From QYOJ01 sp043810345 (GTDB lineage Bacteria; Bacteroidota; Bacteroidia; Bacteroidales; FEN-979), in contig JBDROF010000109.1 in assembly GCA_043810345.1 (NCBI GenBank), positions 1-19,712 on the forward strand: a stretch of 19,712 nucleotides of DNA, written 5' to 3'. Shown here one piece after another: positions 8,609-15,964 of this stretch. Below the pieces are notes generated by a model. It made no database searches, was not told the DNA's origin, and worked only from the letters and a program-made list of their open reading frames with translations. Position 1 is the stretch's first letter. Every line of letters starts with the position of its first letter. The position numbers were made by a program, and so were the translations under genes.

Positions 8609-9241
8609 ATGCCAAAAAACAAATTCTACGTTGTATGGGTAGGAAAGCAACCAGGGATTTACACTGGCTGGGCTGACTGCAAAAAGCAGGTGGAGGGTTA
8701 TAACGGAGCGAAATACAAAGGGTTCCCGTCAAAGAATTTGGCAGAAGCTGCTTTTTTTGACGACCACGAAAAGTACCTGTCCAAAGAGCTGAATACTCCT
8801 AAAAAGATCGTTTGCGACAATCCACTGATCGGTGCCCCCATCTCCGACAGCATCTGTGTGGATGCCGCCTGCAGTGGGAATCCCGGGGTGATGGAATACC
8901 GCGGAGTGGATACAAAAACCGGTGCCCAGCTTTTCCGGCAGGGGCCTTTCCCTGAAGGAACTGTCAACATTGGGGAGTTTCTGGCGATTGTGCATGCACT
9001 GGCCTACCTGAAACAGCGGAATTCCGACTGGCCCGTCTACTCCGATTCCCGCACCGCGATCGCCTGGGTGCGTAAAAAATCTGCCAACACCAAACTTGAG
9101 CGAACAGCGAAAAACGAAAAGCTGTTTGAACTGGTTCACCGGGCCGAGAACTGGCTTCGAGATAATTCCTGGCCTAATAAAATCCTCAAATGGGAGACCG
9201 AGTACTGGGGGGAGATCCCGGCGGATTTCGGGAGGAAGTAG
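8609..9241 (+). CDS. Ribonuclease H1 with N-terminal hybrid-binding domain
   Basis: This 210-residue enzyme cuts the RNA strand of RNA-DNA hybrids, removing primers and R-loops in the cytoplasm. Residues 1-50 form the caulimovirus viroplasmin-type hybrid-binding domain (KFYVVWVGKQPGIYTGW, then YKGFPSKNLAEAAF). The catalytic domain follows with the expected acidic residues: D85 in VDAACSGNPG, E123 in IGEFLAIVHAL, D146 in YSDSRTAIAW, and a last Asp, D206, in PADFGRK. The motif spacing and short C-terminus fit the RNase H1 type common in Bacteroidota, which lacks the basic protrusion of the E. coli enzyme. The gene stands alone on the plus strand. Its 3' end overlaps the aberrant tail of the convergent dipeptidase remnant by 56 bases. 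Confidence 0.93.
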   Translation: MPKNKFYVVWVGKQPGIYTGWADCKKQVEGYNGAKYKGFPSKNLAEAAFFDDHEKYLSKELNTPKKIVCDNPLIGAPISDSICVDAACSGNPGVMEYRGVDTKTGAQLFRQGPFPEGTVNIGEFLAIVHALAYLKQRNSDWPVYSDSRTAIAWVRKKSANTKLERTAKNEKLFELVHRAENWLRDNSWPNKILKWETEYWGEIPADFGRK

Positions 9242-10250
9242 CACCCCTAAATCCCCGAACTGAAATTTTCCTGTTCGGTTGGATGGAGAATGGATAAAGC
9301 GATAACGGTTCCACGAATTGGGTATACTGATCATCCCCCTTGAACGGATCGGTAGTCCACCGGTCGGGCAAACCAGGGAGATCGGGAGCATAGAGGGCAT
9401 GGAAGAGCCAGAAGCGGCTGGTAGCCCACTCGCGGGGAACCGGAGCATAAATCTCCTGCCAGATAAACTCCTTCCCACTTGCCGGATCCCACCAGCCGTT
9501 GTCGATTGCAACCTGCTGGTAATTGGAAGAGGCCCTGAAAGTGTTGGTATCGGTGATGTCGATTTCCTGGATGATGCTCCAGTTGGGAATCATCGTCACA
9601 TGTTCATCGGGTAGCCGTTGTGCCGCCCATAATGCGCCGGGTTTTCCACTATCAGGAGTCCAGTCCTGTCCCACTGAAAAGACCTCCAGGATCCACACTT
9701 CGTTTTTATCGCCGATAGCCAGGCCCTCGGACTCAGGTCCGCAGGAAGGGAGGAACCCATAGGTATCGATGAGGTGAGTGATCAGCGTCAGTACTTCCCT
9801 GGCAGTCTTGCAGCGCTGCAGGGCAAAGATCATCGCCTGCTCAATGGTCATGATCTGGTTGCCGGTCTCCCGGTCAACTCCCAGCTCCTCTTTCTGGCTC
9901 ATGGTACTCTCCCCGATAGCCACCTGGAATTCATTGATGTGGCTGTAAGCAGAATGGATGTACTGGTATGTTTCCTCCACCTGGGGAATGAATCCCAGCG
10001 TATCTCCATATTGATCCAACGGCTGCTGCGGATTCTGGATTCCCCAGTAGACCGGGGCCATGGCGCCTTTGGGAAACTTCATCCGGGGGATTACCCTGAT
10101 GCGGCAATCAGGACCGCCATCGGAGTGGGAGACAATCACTGATCCGTCGGTGGTGGCCTTTTTGCCGGCCACGATGATGGTGCAGGGAAAGGCGTATAAG
10201 GTTGAAAAAAGGAATATGATCAGAACCGAAAAAAGGAGCTTTCTGTTCAT
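9186..10250 (-). pseudogene. C69-family dipeptidase, C-terminally truncated
   Basis: The frame encodes 354 residues. The N-terminus is a signal peptide followed by the Ntn-hydrolase nucleophile, Cys23 in FPCTIIVAGKKATTDGS. Typical peptidase C69 segments follow: SHSDGGPDCRIRV, KGAMAPVYWGIQ, GFIPQVEETYQYIHSAY, IMTIEQAMIFALQRCKTARE, SNYQQVAIDNGWWDPASGK and FVEPLSLYPFSIQP. Similarity appears to end at about residue 331 (KISV, base 9258). The last 23 residues, rich in R, P, G and S, are simply the antisense of the rnhA 3' end. Homologs as I remember them run to about 530-560 residues, so some 200 C-terminal residues are missing, and they are not found elsewhere in the window. It is probably non-functional, although the catalytic N-terminal part is intact and no internal stop breaks it. 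An intact gene would encode a periplasmic or surface dipeptidase. Confidence 0.75.
9242..9256. repeat. CCCCTAAATCCCC remnant at the dipeptidase break point
   Basis: The 15 bases directly after the RNase H stop read CACCCCTAAATCCCC. This resembles one arm of a dispersed element I recall from Bacteroidota genomes (CCCCTAAATCCCC followed by an inverted GGGG block), but the second arm is absent here. It sits where the dipeptidase reading frame loses homology. The identification is from memory and tentative. Confidence 0.3.
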
Positions 10251-10315
10251 GGCATGTAGTTTATAGATGAATGAATTACAGGACTTCCGGCTAAATTAAG
10301 AAAAACATGGACAAC

Positions 10316-10346
10316 TTGAATTTCCCTTAACGATAGATTATCTTTG
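10316..10346 (+). promoter_or_regulatory. Possible plus-strand promoter with no gene behind it
   Basis: TTG at 10316-10318 and TATCTTTG at 10339-10346, separated by 20 bases, match the Bacteroidota -33/-7 pattern. Downstream lies only the antisense of the yraN 3' end, plus a 28-codon ORF starting at ATG 10354 and ending at TGA about 84 bases on. No established gene would be served by it. Confidence 0.33.
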
Positions 10347-10370
10347 TATGTAATGAAAAATATGATCCCT

Positions 10371-10736
10371 TCACCGTACCATTGGATAAAAAGCATCCGG
10401 AATGTGGCTTATGGTCACCTTCTCCCCCTGCACAAGGATTGAGACTACATCAAACCGGACCTCAATATCCCTGCGTTTCCACCTGACATATGCGTTCGCC
10501 GAACGGATAATAGCCCGCTGTTTCTCCCGCGTTACCGCCATTTCCGGATCTCCCAGGGCGTTGGACCGACGGGTTTTGACCTCTGCCACTACCAGAGTGG
10601 AGCCATTTTCCGCGATCAGGTCCAGTTCATTGTGGTGAAACCGCCAGTTGGTTTCGAGGATTTTGTATCCCTTTTCTTTCAGGTATTGGGCGGCGAGCTC
10701 TTCTCCCCTTTTCCCTAATTCATGGTTCGCTGTCAT
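10371..10736 (-). CDS. YraN/UPF0102 family nuclease-fold protein
   Basis: The protein has 121 residues from the ATG at 10736 (MTANHELGKRGEELAAQYL). This start lies 10 bases after the LD-carboxypeptidase stop; the longer frame back to 10775 would overlap that gene by 29 bases and adds sequence unlike the family. The conserved core is present: GKRGEELAAQYLKEKGY, then NELDLIAENGSTLVVAEVKTRR, which carries the D...ExK arrangement of the restriction-endonuclease-like (RecB-type) fold. UPF0102 proteins occur in most bacteria; they look like Holliday-junction-resolvase-type nucleases, but a physiological role is not settled. It is the last gene of the antiporter-ldcA-yraN run. Confidence 0.92.
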   Translation of the reverse strand: MTANHELGKRGEELAAQYLKEKGYKILETNWRFHHNELDLIAENGSTLVVAEVKTRRSNALGDPEMAVTREKQRAIIRSANAYVRWKRRDIEVRFDVVSILVQGEKVTISHIPDAFYPMVR

Positions 10737-10746
10737 AGACGTTGTT

Positions 10747-11649
10747 CTAGTCAAATAACAAAGACACCTCTTCATCCACGATCAACTTCACCTTCCGGCC
10801 CAGGTACAAAGCAACGTTGTTTTTCCCGTGGCCGGCGGGGAAGTCGAAACAAACCGGGTATTTGTAATCTTTTACCGCCTCCTGGATAATCTCCTGAGGA
10901 CTTTTCCCAAATGGCACTTCGTTGTCTTTCATATCTGTCAATCCTCCCACGATCAATCCCTTCAGCTCTTTCAGTTTTCCACTTCGCTTCAGGTTCATCA
11001 TCATCCGGTCAATGTGATAGAGGAACTCATCAACATCTTCAAGCAAAAGGATTTTCCCTTTTGTGTCAATATCTGAAGAGGTTCCTGCCAAACTACAAAG
11101 AATAGAAAGATTACCACCCACCAGTTCCCCTTCTGTTAATCCGGTTCGATCCCAAAAGGTTATATGTTTGGAGTAAGAAATTTCTTCACCAAACAGTGCT
11201 TTTCTCAGAGATTCCTGAGATATCTCTCTGTTATTCAGTTCTTTGATATTATATGGCATCATTGCATGGAGGGTCTGGATTCCCATATGCCGGTGAATAT
11301 GGGAATGGAGCACCGTGCAATCACTGTAACCGACGATCCACTTGGGATGCTTGGTGAACCGTTTAAAATCCAGGCTGTCGATGATCCGCACCGTTCCATA
11401 TCCACCCCGTGAAGCGATCAGCGCCCGGATGGAAGGATCGTCGAGCATTTGCTGGAGGTCCTGGCACCGTTGCTCATCTGTACCACTAAATTGGTGATGT
11501 TTCCCAAAGACATGTGTGCCAAGCACAACTTCCAGGTCCCATTTCTGCAACAGTTTCATTATGGGAAATACCTCTTCAAACGAAATGCTCCGGGCGGGGG
11601 AAACAATCGCAACTTTATCGCCTTTCCTGAGAAACGGAGGTTGGATCAT
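10747..11649 (-). CDS. LD-carboxypeptidase (peptidase family S66)
   Basis: From the ATG at 11649 the protein has 300 residues; a TTG at 11676 would add nine residues not typical of the family. S66 enzymes remove the terminal D-Ala from murein tetrapeptides during peptidoglycan recycling, or cleave microcin-like amides (MccF group). The likely catalytic triad is visible: S109 in VGYSDCTVLH, E204 in LLLEDVDEFLYHIDRMM and H274 in FPAGHGKNN. Spacing is close to that of Pseudomonas LdcA (Ser115, Glu217, His285). The substrate loop RGGYGTVRIID and the C-terminal LGRKVKL strand are also typical. No signal peptide is seen, so it is cytoplasmic, as expected for recycling. It lies 29 bases after the antiporter gene and 10 bases before yraN. 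Confidence 0.93.
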   Translation of the reverse strand: MIQPPFLRKGDKVAIVSPARSISFEEVFPIMKLLQKWDLEVVLGTHVFGKHHQFSGTDEQRCQDLQQMLDDPSIRALIASRGGYGTVRIIDSLDFKRFTKHPKWIVGYSDCTVLHSHIHRHMGIQTLHAMMPYNIKELNNREISQESLRKALFGEEISYSKHITFWDRTGLTEGELVGGNLSILCSLAGTSSDIDTKGKILLLEDVDEFLYHIDRMMMNLKRSGKLKELKGLIVGGLTDMKDNEVPFGKSPQEIIQEAVKDYKYPVCFDFPAGHGKNNVALYLGRKVKLIVDEEVSLLFD

Positions 11650-11678
11650 GGGGATTGGATTAGAATGATCCAACAAAG

Positions 11679-13679
11679 TTACGAAAGCTGCAAATACTTG
11701 CTGACCCGGGAGATATTCTCCGGTGTGCCAAGCAGATAGAGAACATCATCCATACGGATCTCCGTGTCTCCTTCAATATGGGTAATGTATTTTTGTCCAC
11801 GTTGAATGGCCAGTAAGGTAATGTAGAACTCCCTGCGAAGTCCAGAATCTTCCACACTCTTCCCAACAATGCGGTTGTCTTCACACTGCACCTGGATGGA
11901 ATAGATCCGGATGTGTGGAATGTCAAGATGCAAGGATCCCTTCTTCAGCAAACCGCTGACACCCCTTAGCATCTCATAGTTATCAGCACGGATAGACTCG
12001 ATGAACGCTTCAATTTCGTTTTCCGGGACCAGGTATTTGTGAAGCACCCTGGCAAAGATCTCAATGGAGGTCTCAAATTCTTCCGGGATGACCTCGTCGG
12101 CGCCCAGGCGCAGGTTGCCATCAATCTCCTTCATGTTTCGGGTCCGCACGATGATATATACGGTATCGGAAAGCTCACGGATTTTCGACACGATCAACCG
12201 GGTGGCATCGGGGTCGGAGATAGCCACTACCACCACCCGGGCTGAATAGGCGTGTACATGCTTTAAAATCACCTCCTGCGTAGCATCCCCGAATACCACG
12301 GTATCCTTGTTCAGCTGGGCCTCCTCCATCGCTTTGGCGTCCTGCTCCACGATGATGTACGGAATCTCTGCACCACGGGCTGCTTTGGCAACATTTTGTC
12401 CGTTGATGCCATACCCGATGATCACCAGGTGGTCCTCCATCTCTTCGGGTAACCGGTGTGCCTGGGCCTTTACCCGTTGCAGGGAATCCAGTCTGTGTTT
12501 CACCTTCTGGGATAGGGGAAGGCGGAGAACAAACCCGGCGATCCTGGGAGATGCCGCAATGAGGAAGGGGGTTGCCCCCATCGACATGATCGAAACAGCC
12601 AGGAAATACTGGTAATTTTCAGGGGATAACAACCCCTCGGAGATACCGGTCGCCGAGAGAATAAATGCAAACTCCCCGACCTGAAAGAGGGTTAGTGCCG
12701 ACAATAGTACCACCCTCAGCGGGTAGCGGAGGATGATTACCACGATAACAATGATCAGCATCTTGGCAATCAGCGTAACGATCGCCAGAAAATGGATGTA
12801 GAGGATCTCCTGAAAAAAGAAACGCAGATCCAGCAACATGCCGATGGAGACGAAGAAGAAGCTGATGAAAATTTCGCGGAAAGGGAGGATATTGGCAGTA
12901 GCCTGATGGCTGTAAGGCGATTCGGAGATGATCAATCCGGCGAAAAAAGCCCCCAGGGCCAGCGATAAACCGAGGCTTTTGGTGAGCCATGCGGTGGCAA
13001 AACAGAGCACAATGATGGTCAGCAGGAACAGTTCGTTGTTCCGGGTCCGTATGACCAGATCGAGCAATCTGGGAACCATATACCTTGCAAGTAAAAACAG
13101 GATCACCATGATGGCCAGAAACTTTCCCATCATCATCAAAAGGGTCATGGGAATATTTGGGGAATTCCCGGCCAGCAGGGGGGTGAAAAGAATCAAAGGA
13201 ACCACGATGATATCCTGGAATATCAAAATGCCTATGGACACCCTCCCCAGCGGAGAGGTCATCTCTCCCCGTTCCTGCAGGACTTTCAATACAATAGCCG
13301 TACTGCTCATGGCAAACAGGAAACCCATGAAGAGTGCCTGCCGGAGAGGGAGTCCGAAACCAAGGCTGATCAGTGCAATGGCCCCGATGGTCAGTGCCAC
13401 CTGCAGAAATCCTCCCATGAACACAGTACGCTTGATAGAAACCAACCCTTTGATCGAGAACTCAATGCCAATGACAAACAACAGGAAGATAACGCCGATC
13501 TCCGCTATCAGCTCTACCTCTTGAGTGGCATTGATGAGACTGAGACCATATGGTCCGATGATGATTCCGGTAAGCAGGAAGCCAAGAATAGAGGGGATGC
13601 GGAAACGGTGAAACAGCAGGATGATCAGGACCGAAAGTCCCAGGATGATGACGATTTCTTTGAGGATGGAGAGTTCCAT
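11679..13679 (-). CDS. CPA2-family monovalent cation:proton antiporter with RCK domains (KefB/YbaL-like)
   Basis: The protein has 666 residues. About residues 1-385 form a Na+/H+ exchanger domain with 12-13 membrane helices and the family signatures ILGFLLTGIIIGPYGL, SSTAIVLKVLQERGE and LALGAFFAGLIISESPY. A TrkA-N/RCK domain follows, with the nucleotide-binding loop G422-Y-G-I-N-G and an acidic strand end IIVEQDAKAMEEA, then VFGDAT. The last 90 or so residues form a TrkA-C domain (RRE...LLAIQRG, GDTEIRMDDVLYLLGTPENI). The protein likely exchanges K+ or Na+ for protons across the inner membrane, gated by a nucleotide or another ligand on the RCK ring. It is the first gene of the run continuing with ldcA and yraN, and is divergent from metG across a 177-base gap. 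Confidence 0.94.
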   Translation of the reverse strand: MELSILKEIVIILGLSVLIILLFHRFRIPSILGFLLTGIIIGPYGLSLINATQEVELIAEIGVIFLLFVIGIEFSIKGLVSIKRTVFMGGFLQVALTIGAIALISLGFGLPLRQALFMGFLFAMSSTAIVLKVLQERGEMTSPLGRVSIGILIFQDIIVVPLILFTPLLAGNSPNIPMTLLMMMGKFLAIMVILFLLARYMVPRLLDLVIRTRNNELFLLTIIVLCFATAWLTKSLGLSLALGAFFAGLIISESPYSHQATANILPFREIFISFFFVSIGMLLDLRFFFQEILYIHFLAIVTLIAKMLIIVIVVIILRYPLRVVLLSALTLFQVGEFAFILSATGISEGLLSPENYQYFLAVSIMSMGATPFLIAASPRIAGFVLRLPLSQKVKHRLDSLQRVKAQAHRLPEEMEDHLVIIGYGINGQNVAKAARGAEIPYIIVEQDAKAMEEAQLNKDTVVFGDATQEVILKHVHAYSARVVVVAISDPDATRLIVSKIRELSDTVYIIVRTRNMKEIDGNLRLGADEVIPEEFETSIEIFARVLHKYLVPENEIEAFIESIRADNYEMLRGVSGLLKKGSLHLDIPHIRIYSIQVQCEDNRIVGKSVEDSGLRREFYITLLAIQRGQKYITHIEGDTEIRMDDVLYLLGTPENISRVSKYLQLS

Positions 13680-13799
13680 AATCTCTTACACAGGTTTGTT
13701 GAGCAGGTGCTTCAGCGAAAATACAAAAATCAGTTGGAAGAATCTTCAGCAACTCCTTCCCGCTCATCCGGACGATCCCGGTTCCGGAGATAATTTTCG

Positions 13800-13807
13800 T
13801 ATCTTTA
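13800..13807 (+). promoter_or_regulatory. Possible -7 promoter box of metG
   Basis: TATCTTTA differs from TAnnTTTG only at the last base and lies 49 bases before the metG ATG, in the divergent 177-base gap shared with the antiporter gene. No clear -33 box was found. On the other strand the same gap carries T-rich near matches (around 13716-13731) that could serve the antiporter. Confidence 0.33.
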
Positions 13808-13856
13808 CCCTTTATTTTATTTCTTGCCGCAACGCGTTGTAAATCAAAAGCCCGTC

Positions 13857-15926
13857 ATGCCATCATCCGAGATACATTTCAAACGAACGTTGGTTACATC
13901 GGCGTTGCCATACGCCAACGGACCCATCCACATCGGACACCTGGCCGGTGTCTATGTGCCAGCCGATATCTATGTGCGTTTCCTGCGAATGACCGGAGAA
14001 GATGTAATTTTTATCGGTGGTTCCGACGAACATGGAGTCCCCATCACTATCAAAGCGATGCAGCAGGGAATCACTCCTCAGCAGATTGTAGACAGGTATC
14101 ACACGATGATTAAAAAATCGTTTGAAGATTTCGGCATCTCCTTTGATATTTACTCGCGTACTTCTAATAAGATCCATCACGAAACCGCAGCTGAATTCTT
14201 CCGGAAGATGAATGATGCCGGACAGTTTATTGAAAAAACTTCCGCACAATACTACGATGAAGCCACTGGCCACTTCCTGGCCGACCGGTACATCACCGGG
14301 ACCTGTCCGGTTTGCGGATTCGAAAAAGCGTATGGAGACCAGTGTGAAAAGTGTGGTTCCTCCCTTAACGCCACCGACCTGATCAACCCGAAGTCGGTAC
14401 TGAACGGTAATATACCGGTTATGAAGGAGACAAAACACTGGTACCTCCCACTTGATCAGTATGAACCATGGTTAAGGGAATGGATCGTGGAAGGCCATAA
14501 AGAAGATTGGAAAACCAATGTATATGGCCAGTGCAAATCGTGGATCGACCAGGGATTGCAACCCCGGGCGGTCACACGCGATCTCGACTGGGGAGTGCAG
14601 GTGCCGGTAGAAGGTGCTGACGGGAAGGTGCTCTATGTGTGGTTCGATGCTCCTATCGGATACATCTCTGCCACCAAAGAGCTTACTCCCAACTGGGAGA
14701 AATACTGGAAAGATCCCGAAACCCGGTTAATCCACTTTATCGGAAAAGATAACATCGTATTCCACTGCATTATCTTCCCGGCGATGCTCAAAGGGGAGGG
14801 CACCTATATTGTTCCCGATAACGTGCCGGCTTTCGAATTCATGAACCTGGAGAGCGACAAAATTTCCACCTCCCGTAACTGGGCGGTATGGCTGCATGAA
14901 TACCTGGAAGAGTTCCCAGGGCAACAGGATGTGTTGCGGTATGTATTGACCTCAAATGCCCCGGAGACCAAAGATAACGACTTTACCTGGAAAGATTTTC
15001 AGGCAAAAAATAACAATGAGCTGGTTGCCATCTTCGGCAATTTCGTGAATCGTACACTGGTACTCACAGAGAAGTATTTCGCAGGGAAGGTGCCTCAAAA
15101 GGGAGCTCTTACAGACCTCGACATAGCTACTCTGGAAGAGATGAAGCAGATCCCTGGCCGGATCGCCAAAAGCCTGCATCACTTCCGGTTCCGCGAAGGG
15201 TTGACCGGCATGATGAACCTGGCCAGGCTAGGAAATAAATACCTGACAGAAAGTGAGCCCTGGAAACTTTATACCGTAGATCCCGGGCGCGTGGGGACGA
15301 TCCTGAACATCTCCCTGCAGATCTGCGCCCAACTCTCGATTGTAGCCGAACCGTTTCTTCCCTATACCACTGCAAAGATCCGCCGGATGCTCGACCTCCC
15401 TGCATTCGCCTGGCAAGATGTCTCCCTCCTTACCTGGCTTCCCGCTGGCCACCAGCTTCACAAAGCTGAACTCCTTTTCGATAAAATCGACGACAAAACC
15501 ATCGAAGCACAGATCCAGAAGCTTCTGGATACACGGAAGGCGAATGAGGATAGCGTACAGCCGCGATTATCTGTACAGCCGCCATTAATGGCGGCTCTAC
15601 CAATAATTAATTACGACGATTTCTCCAAACTGGACATCCGTGTCGGTACCATCCTGGAAGCCGAGATCGTTCCTGACACCGATAAACTGTTGAAACTCAA
15701 GATCGACAACGGCATCGACCAGCGGACTGTCGTAGCCGGCATCGCCCTGTACTTCAAACCAGAGGAGATCATCGGTAAACGGGTCTCCATCCTGGTGAAC
15801 CTTGCTCCCCGTAAACTCCGTGGCATCGAATCACAGGGGATGATCCTGATGGCGGAAAATCCGGATGGGGCACTATTTTTCATCATTCCCGACGAAGGAG
15901 CTGTGAATGGAGCTTCTGTAAAATAG
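13857..15926 (+). CDS. metG: Methionyl-tRNA synthetase with C-terminal tRNA-binding domain
   Basis: The enzyme charges tRNA-Met with methionine in the cytoplasm and is essential. The start used is the ATG at 13857 (MPSSEIHFKRTLVTSALPYANG); an in-frame TTG at 13824 would add 11 residues. The protein has 689 residues: catalytic Rossmann domain with H25-I-G-H28, zinc knuckle CPVC (150-153) and CEKC (163-166), and the second class I signature in the form KISTS (335-339), a normal variant of KMSKS for this branch. The helical anticodon-binding domain runs to about residue 560. A linker follows, and a Trbp111/EMAPII-like domain occupies about 587-689 (FSKLDIRVGTILEAE, VNLAPRKLRGIESQGMIL). The linker contains a palindromic repeat read in frame (residues 567-582, bases 15555-15600), listed separately. 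Confidence 0.97.
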   Translation: MPSSEIHFKRTLVTSALPYANGPIHIGHLAGVYVPADIYVRFLRMTGEDVIFIGGSDEHGVPITIKAMQQGITPQQIVDRYHTMIKKSFEDFGISFDIYSRTSNKIHHETAAEFFRKMNDAGQFIEKTSAQYYDEATGHFLADRYITGTCPVCGFEKAYGDQCEKCGSSLNATDLINPKSVLNGNIPVMKETKHWYLPLDQYEPWLREWIVEGHKEDWKTNVYGQCKSWIDQGLQPRAVTRDLDWGVQVPVEGADGKVLYVWFDAPIGYISATKELTPNWEKYWKDPETRLIHFIGKDNIVFHCIIFPAMLKGEGTYIVPDNVPAFEFMNLESDKISTSRNWAVWLHEYLEEFPGQQDVLRYVLTSNAPETKDNDFTWKDFQAKNNNELVAIFGNFVNRTLVLTEKYFAGKVPQKGALTDLDIATLEEMKQIPGRIAKSLHHFRFREGLTGMMNLARLGNKYLTESEPWKLYTVDPGRVGTILNISLQICAQLSIVAEPFLPYTTAKIRRMLDLPAFAWQDVSLLTWLPAGHQLHKAELLFDKIDDKTIEAQIQKLLDTRKANEDSVQPRLSVQPPLMAALPIINYDDFSKLDIRVGTILEAEIVPDTDKLLKLKIDNGIDQRTVVAGIALYFKPEEIIGKRVSILVNLAPRKLRGIESQGMILMAENPDGALFFIIPDEGAVNGASVK
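15555..15600. repeat. Palindromic repeat element embedded in frame in the metG linker
   Basis: Two copies of an 18-base unit lie side by side, GTACAGCCGCGATTATCT (15555-15572) and GTACAGCCGCCATTAATG (15573-15590). The second continues into the inverse half, GCGGCTCTAC. The core AGCCGCCATTAATGGCGGCT (15577-15596) is a perfect 20-base palindrome, and the flanks pair with one mismatch to give 28 bases. Translation gives SVQPRLSVQPPLMAAL. Its placement in a variable linker between two domains suggests a tolerated insertion. Confidence 0.7.
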
Positions 15927-15964
15927 TATTTTGATTATATGTTATCGTTGTCAATTTCTTGAAC

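Noticed and set aside
8729..9511. Minus-strand frame of 260 codons across the RNase H gene and the dipeptidase end
   Set aside because: It overlaps two recognisable genes in another frame and has no family features.
11279..11306. Inverted repeat ATTCCCATAT / ATATGGGAAT with an 8-base loop inside the LD-carboxypeptidase gene
   Set aside because: Ten-base arms with a free loop length are expected by chance at about this window size, and the encoded residues fit the protein family, so I do not treat it as an element.
12928..13524. Plus-strand frame of 198 codons inside the antiporter gene
   Set aside because: It is the antisense of conserved membrane helices; its composition (S, R, P, T) is that of a shadow frame.
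14859..14873. Apparent loss of the KMSKS signature in MetRS
   Set aside because: KISTS is a known variant in this branch of MetRS; the enzyme is otherwise complete.
15943..15950. TATCGTTG just before the ATPase gene as a promoter
   Set aside because: It has a mismatch in the TTTG part and no -33 box at the right distance; the gene could equally be read through from metG.
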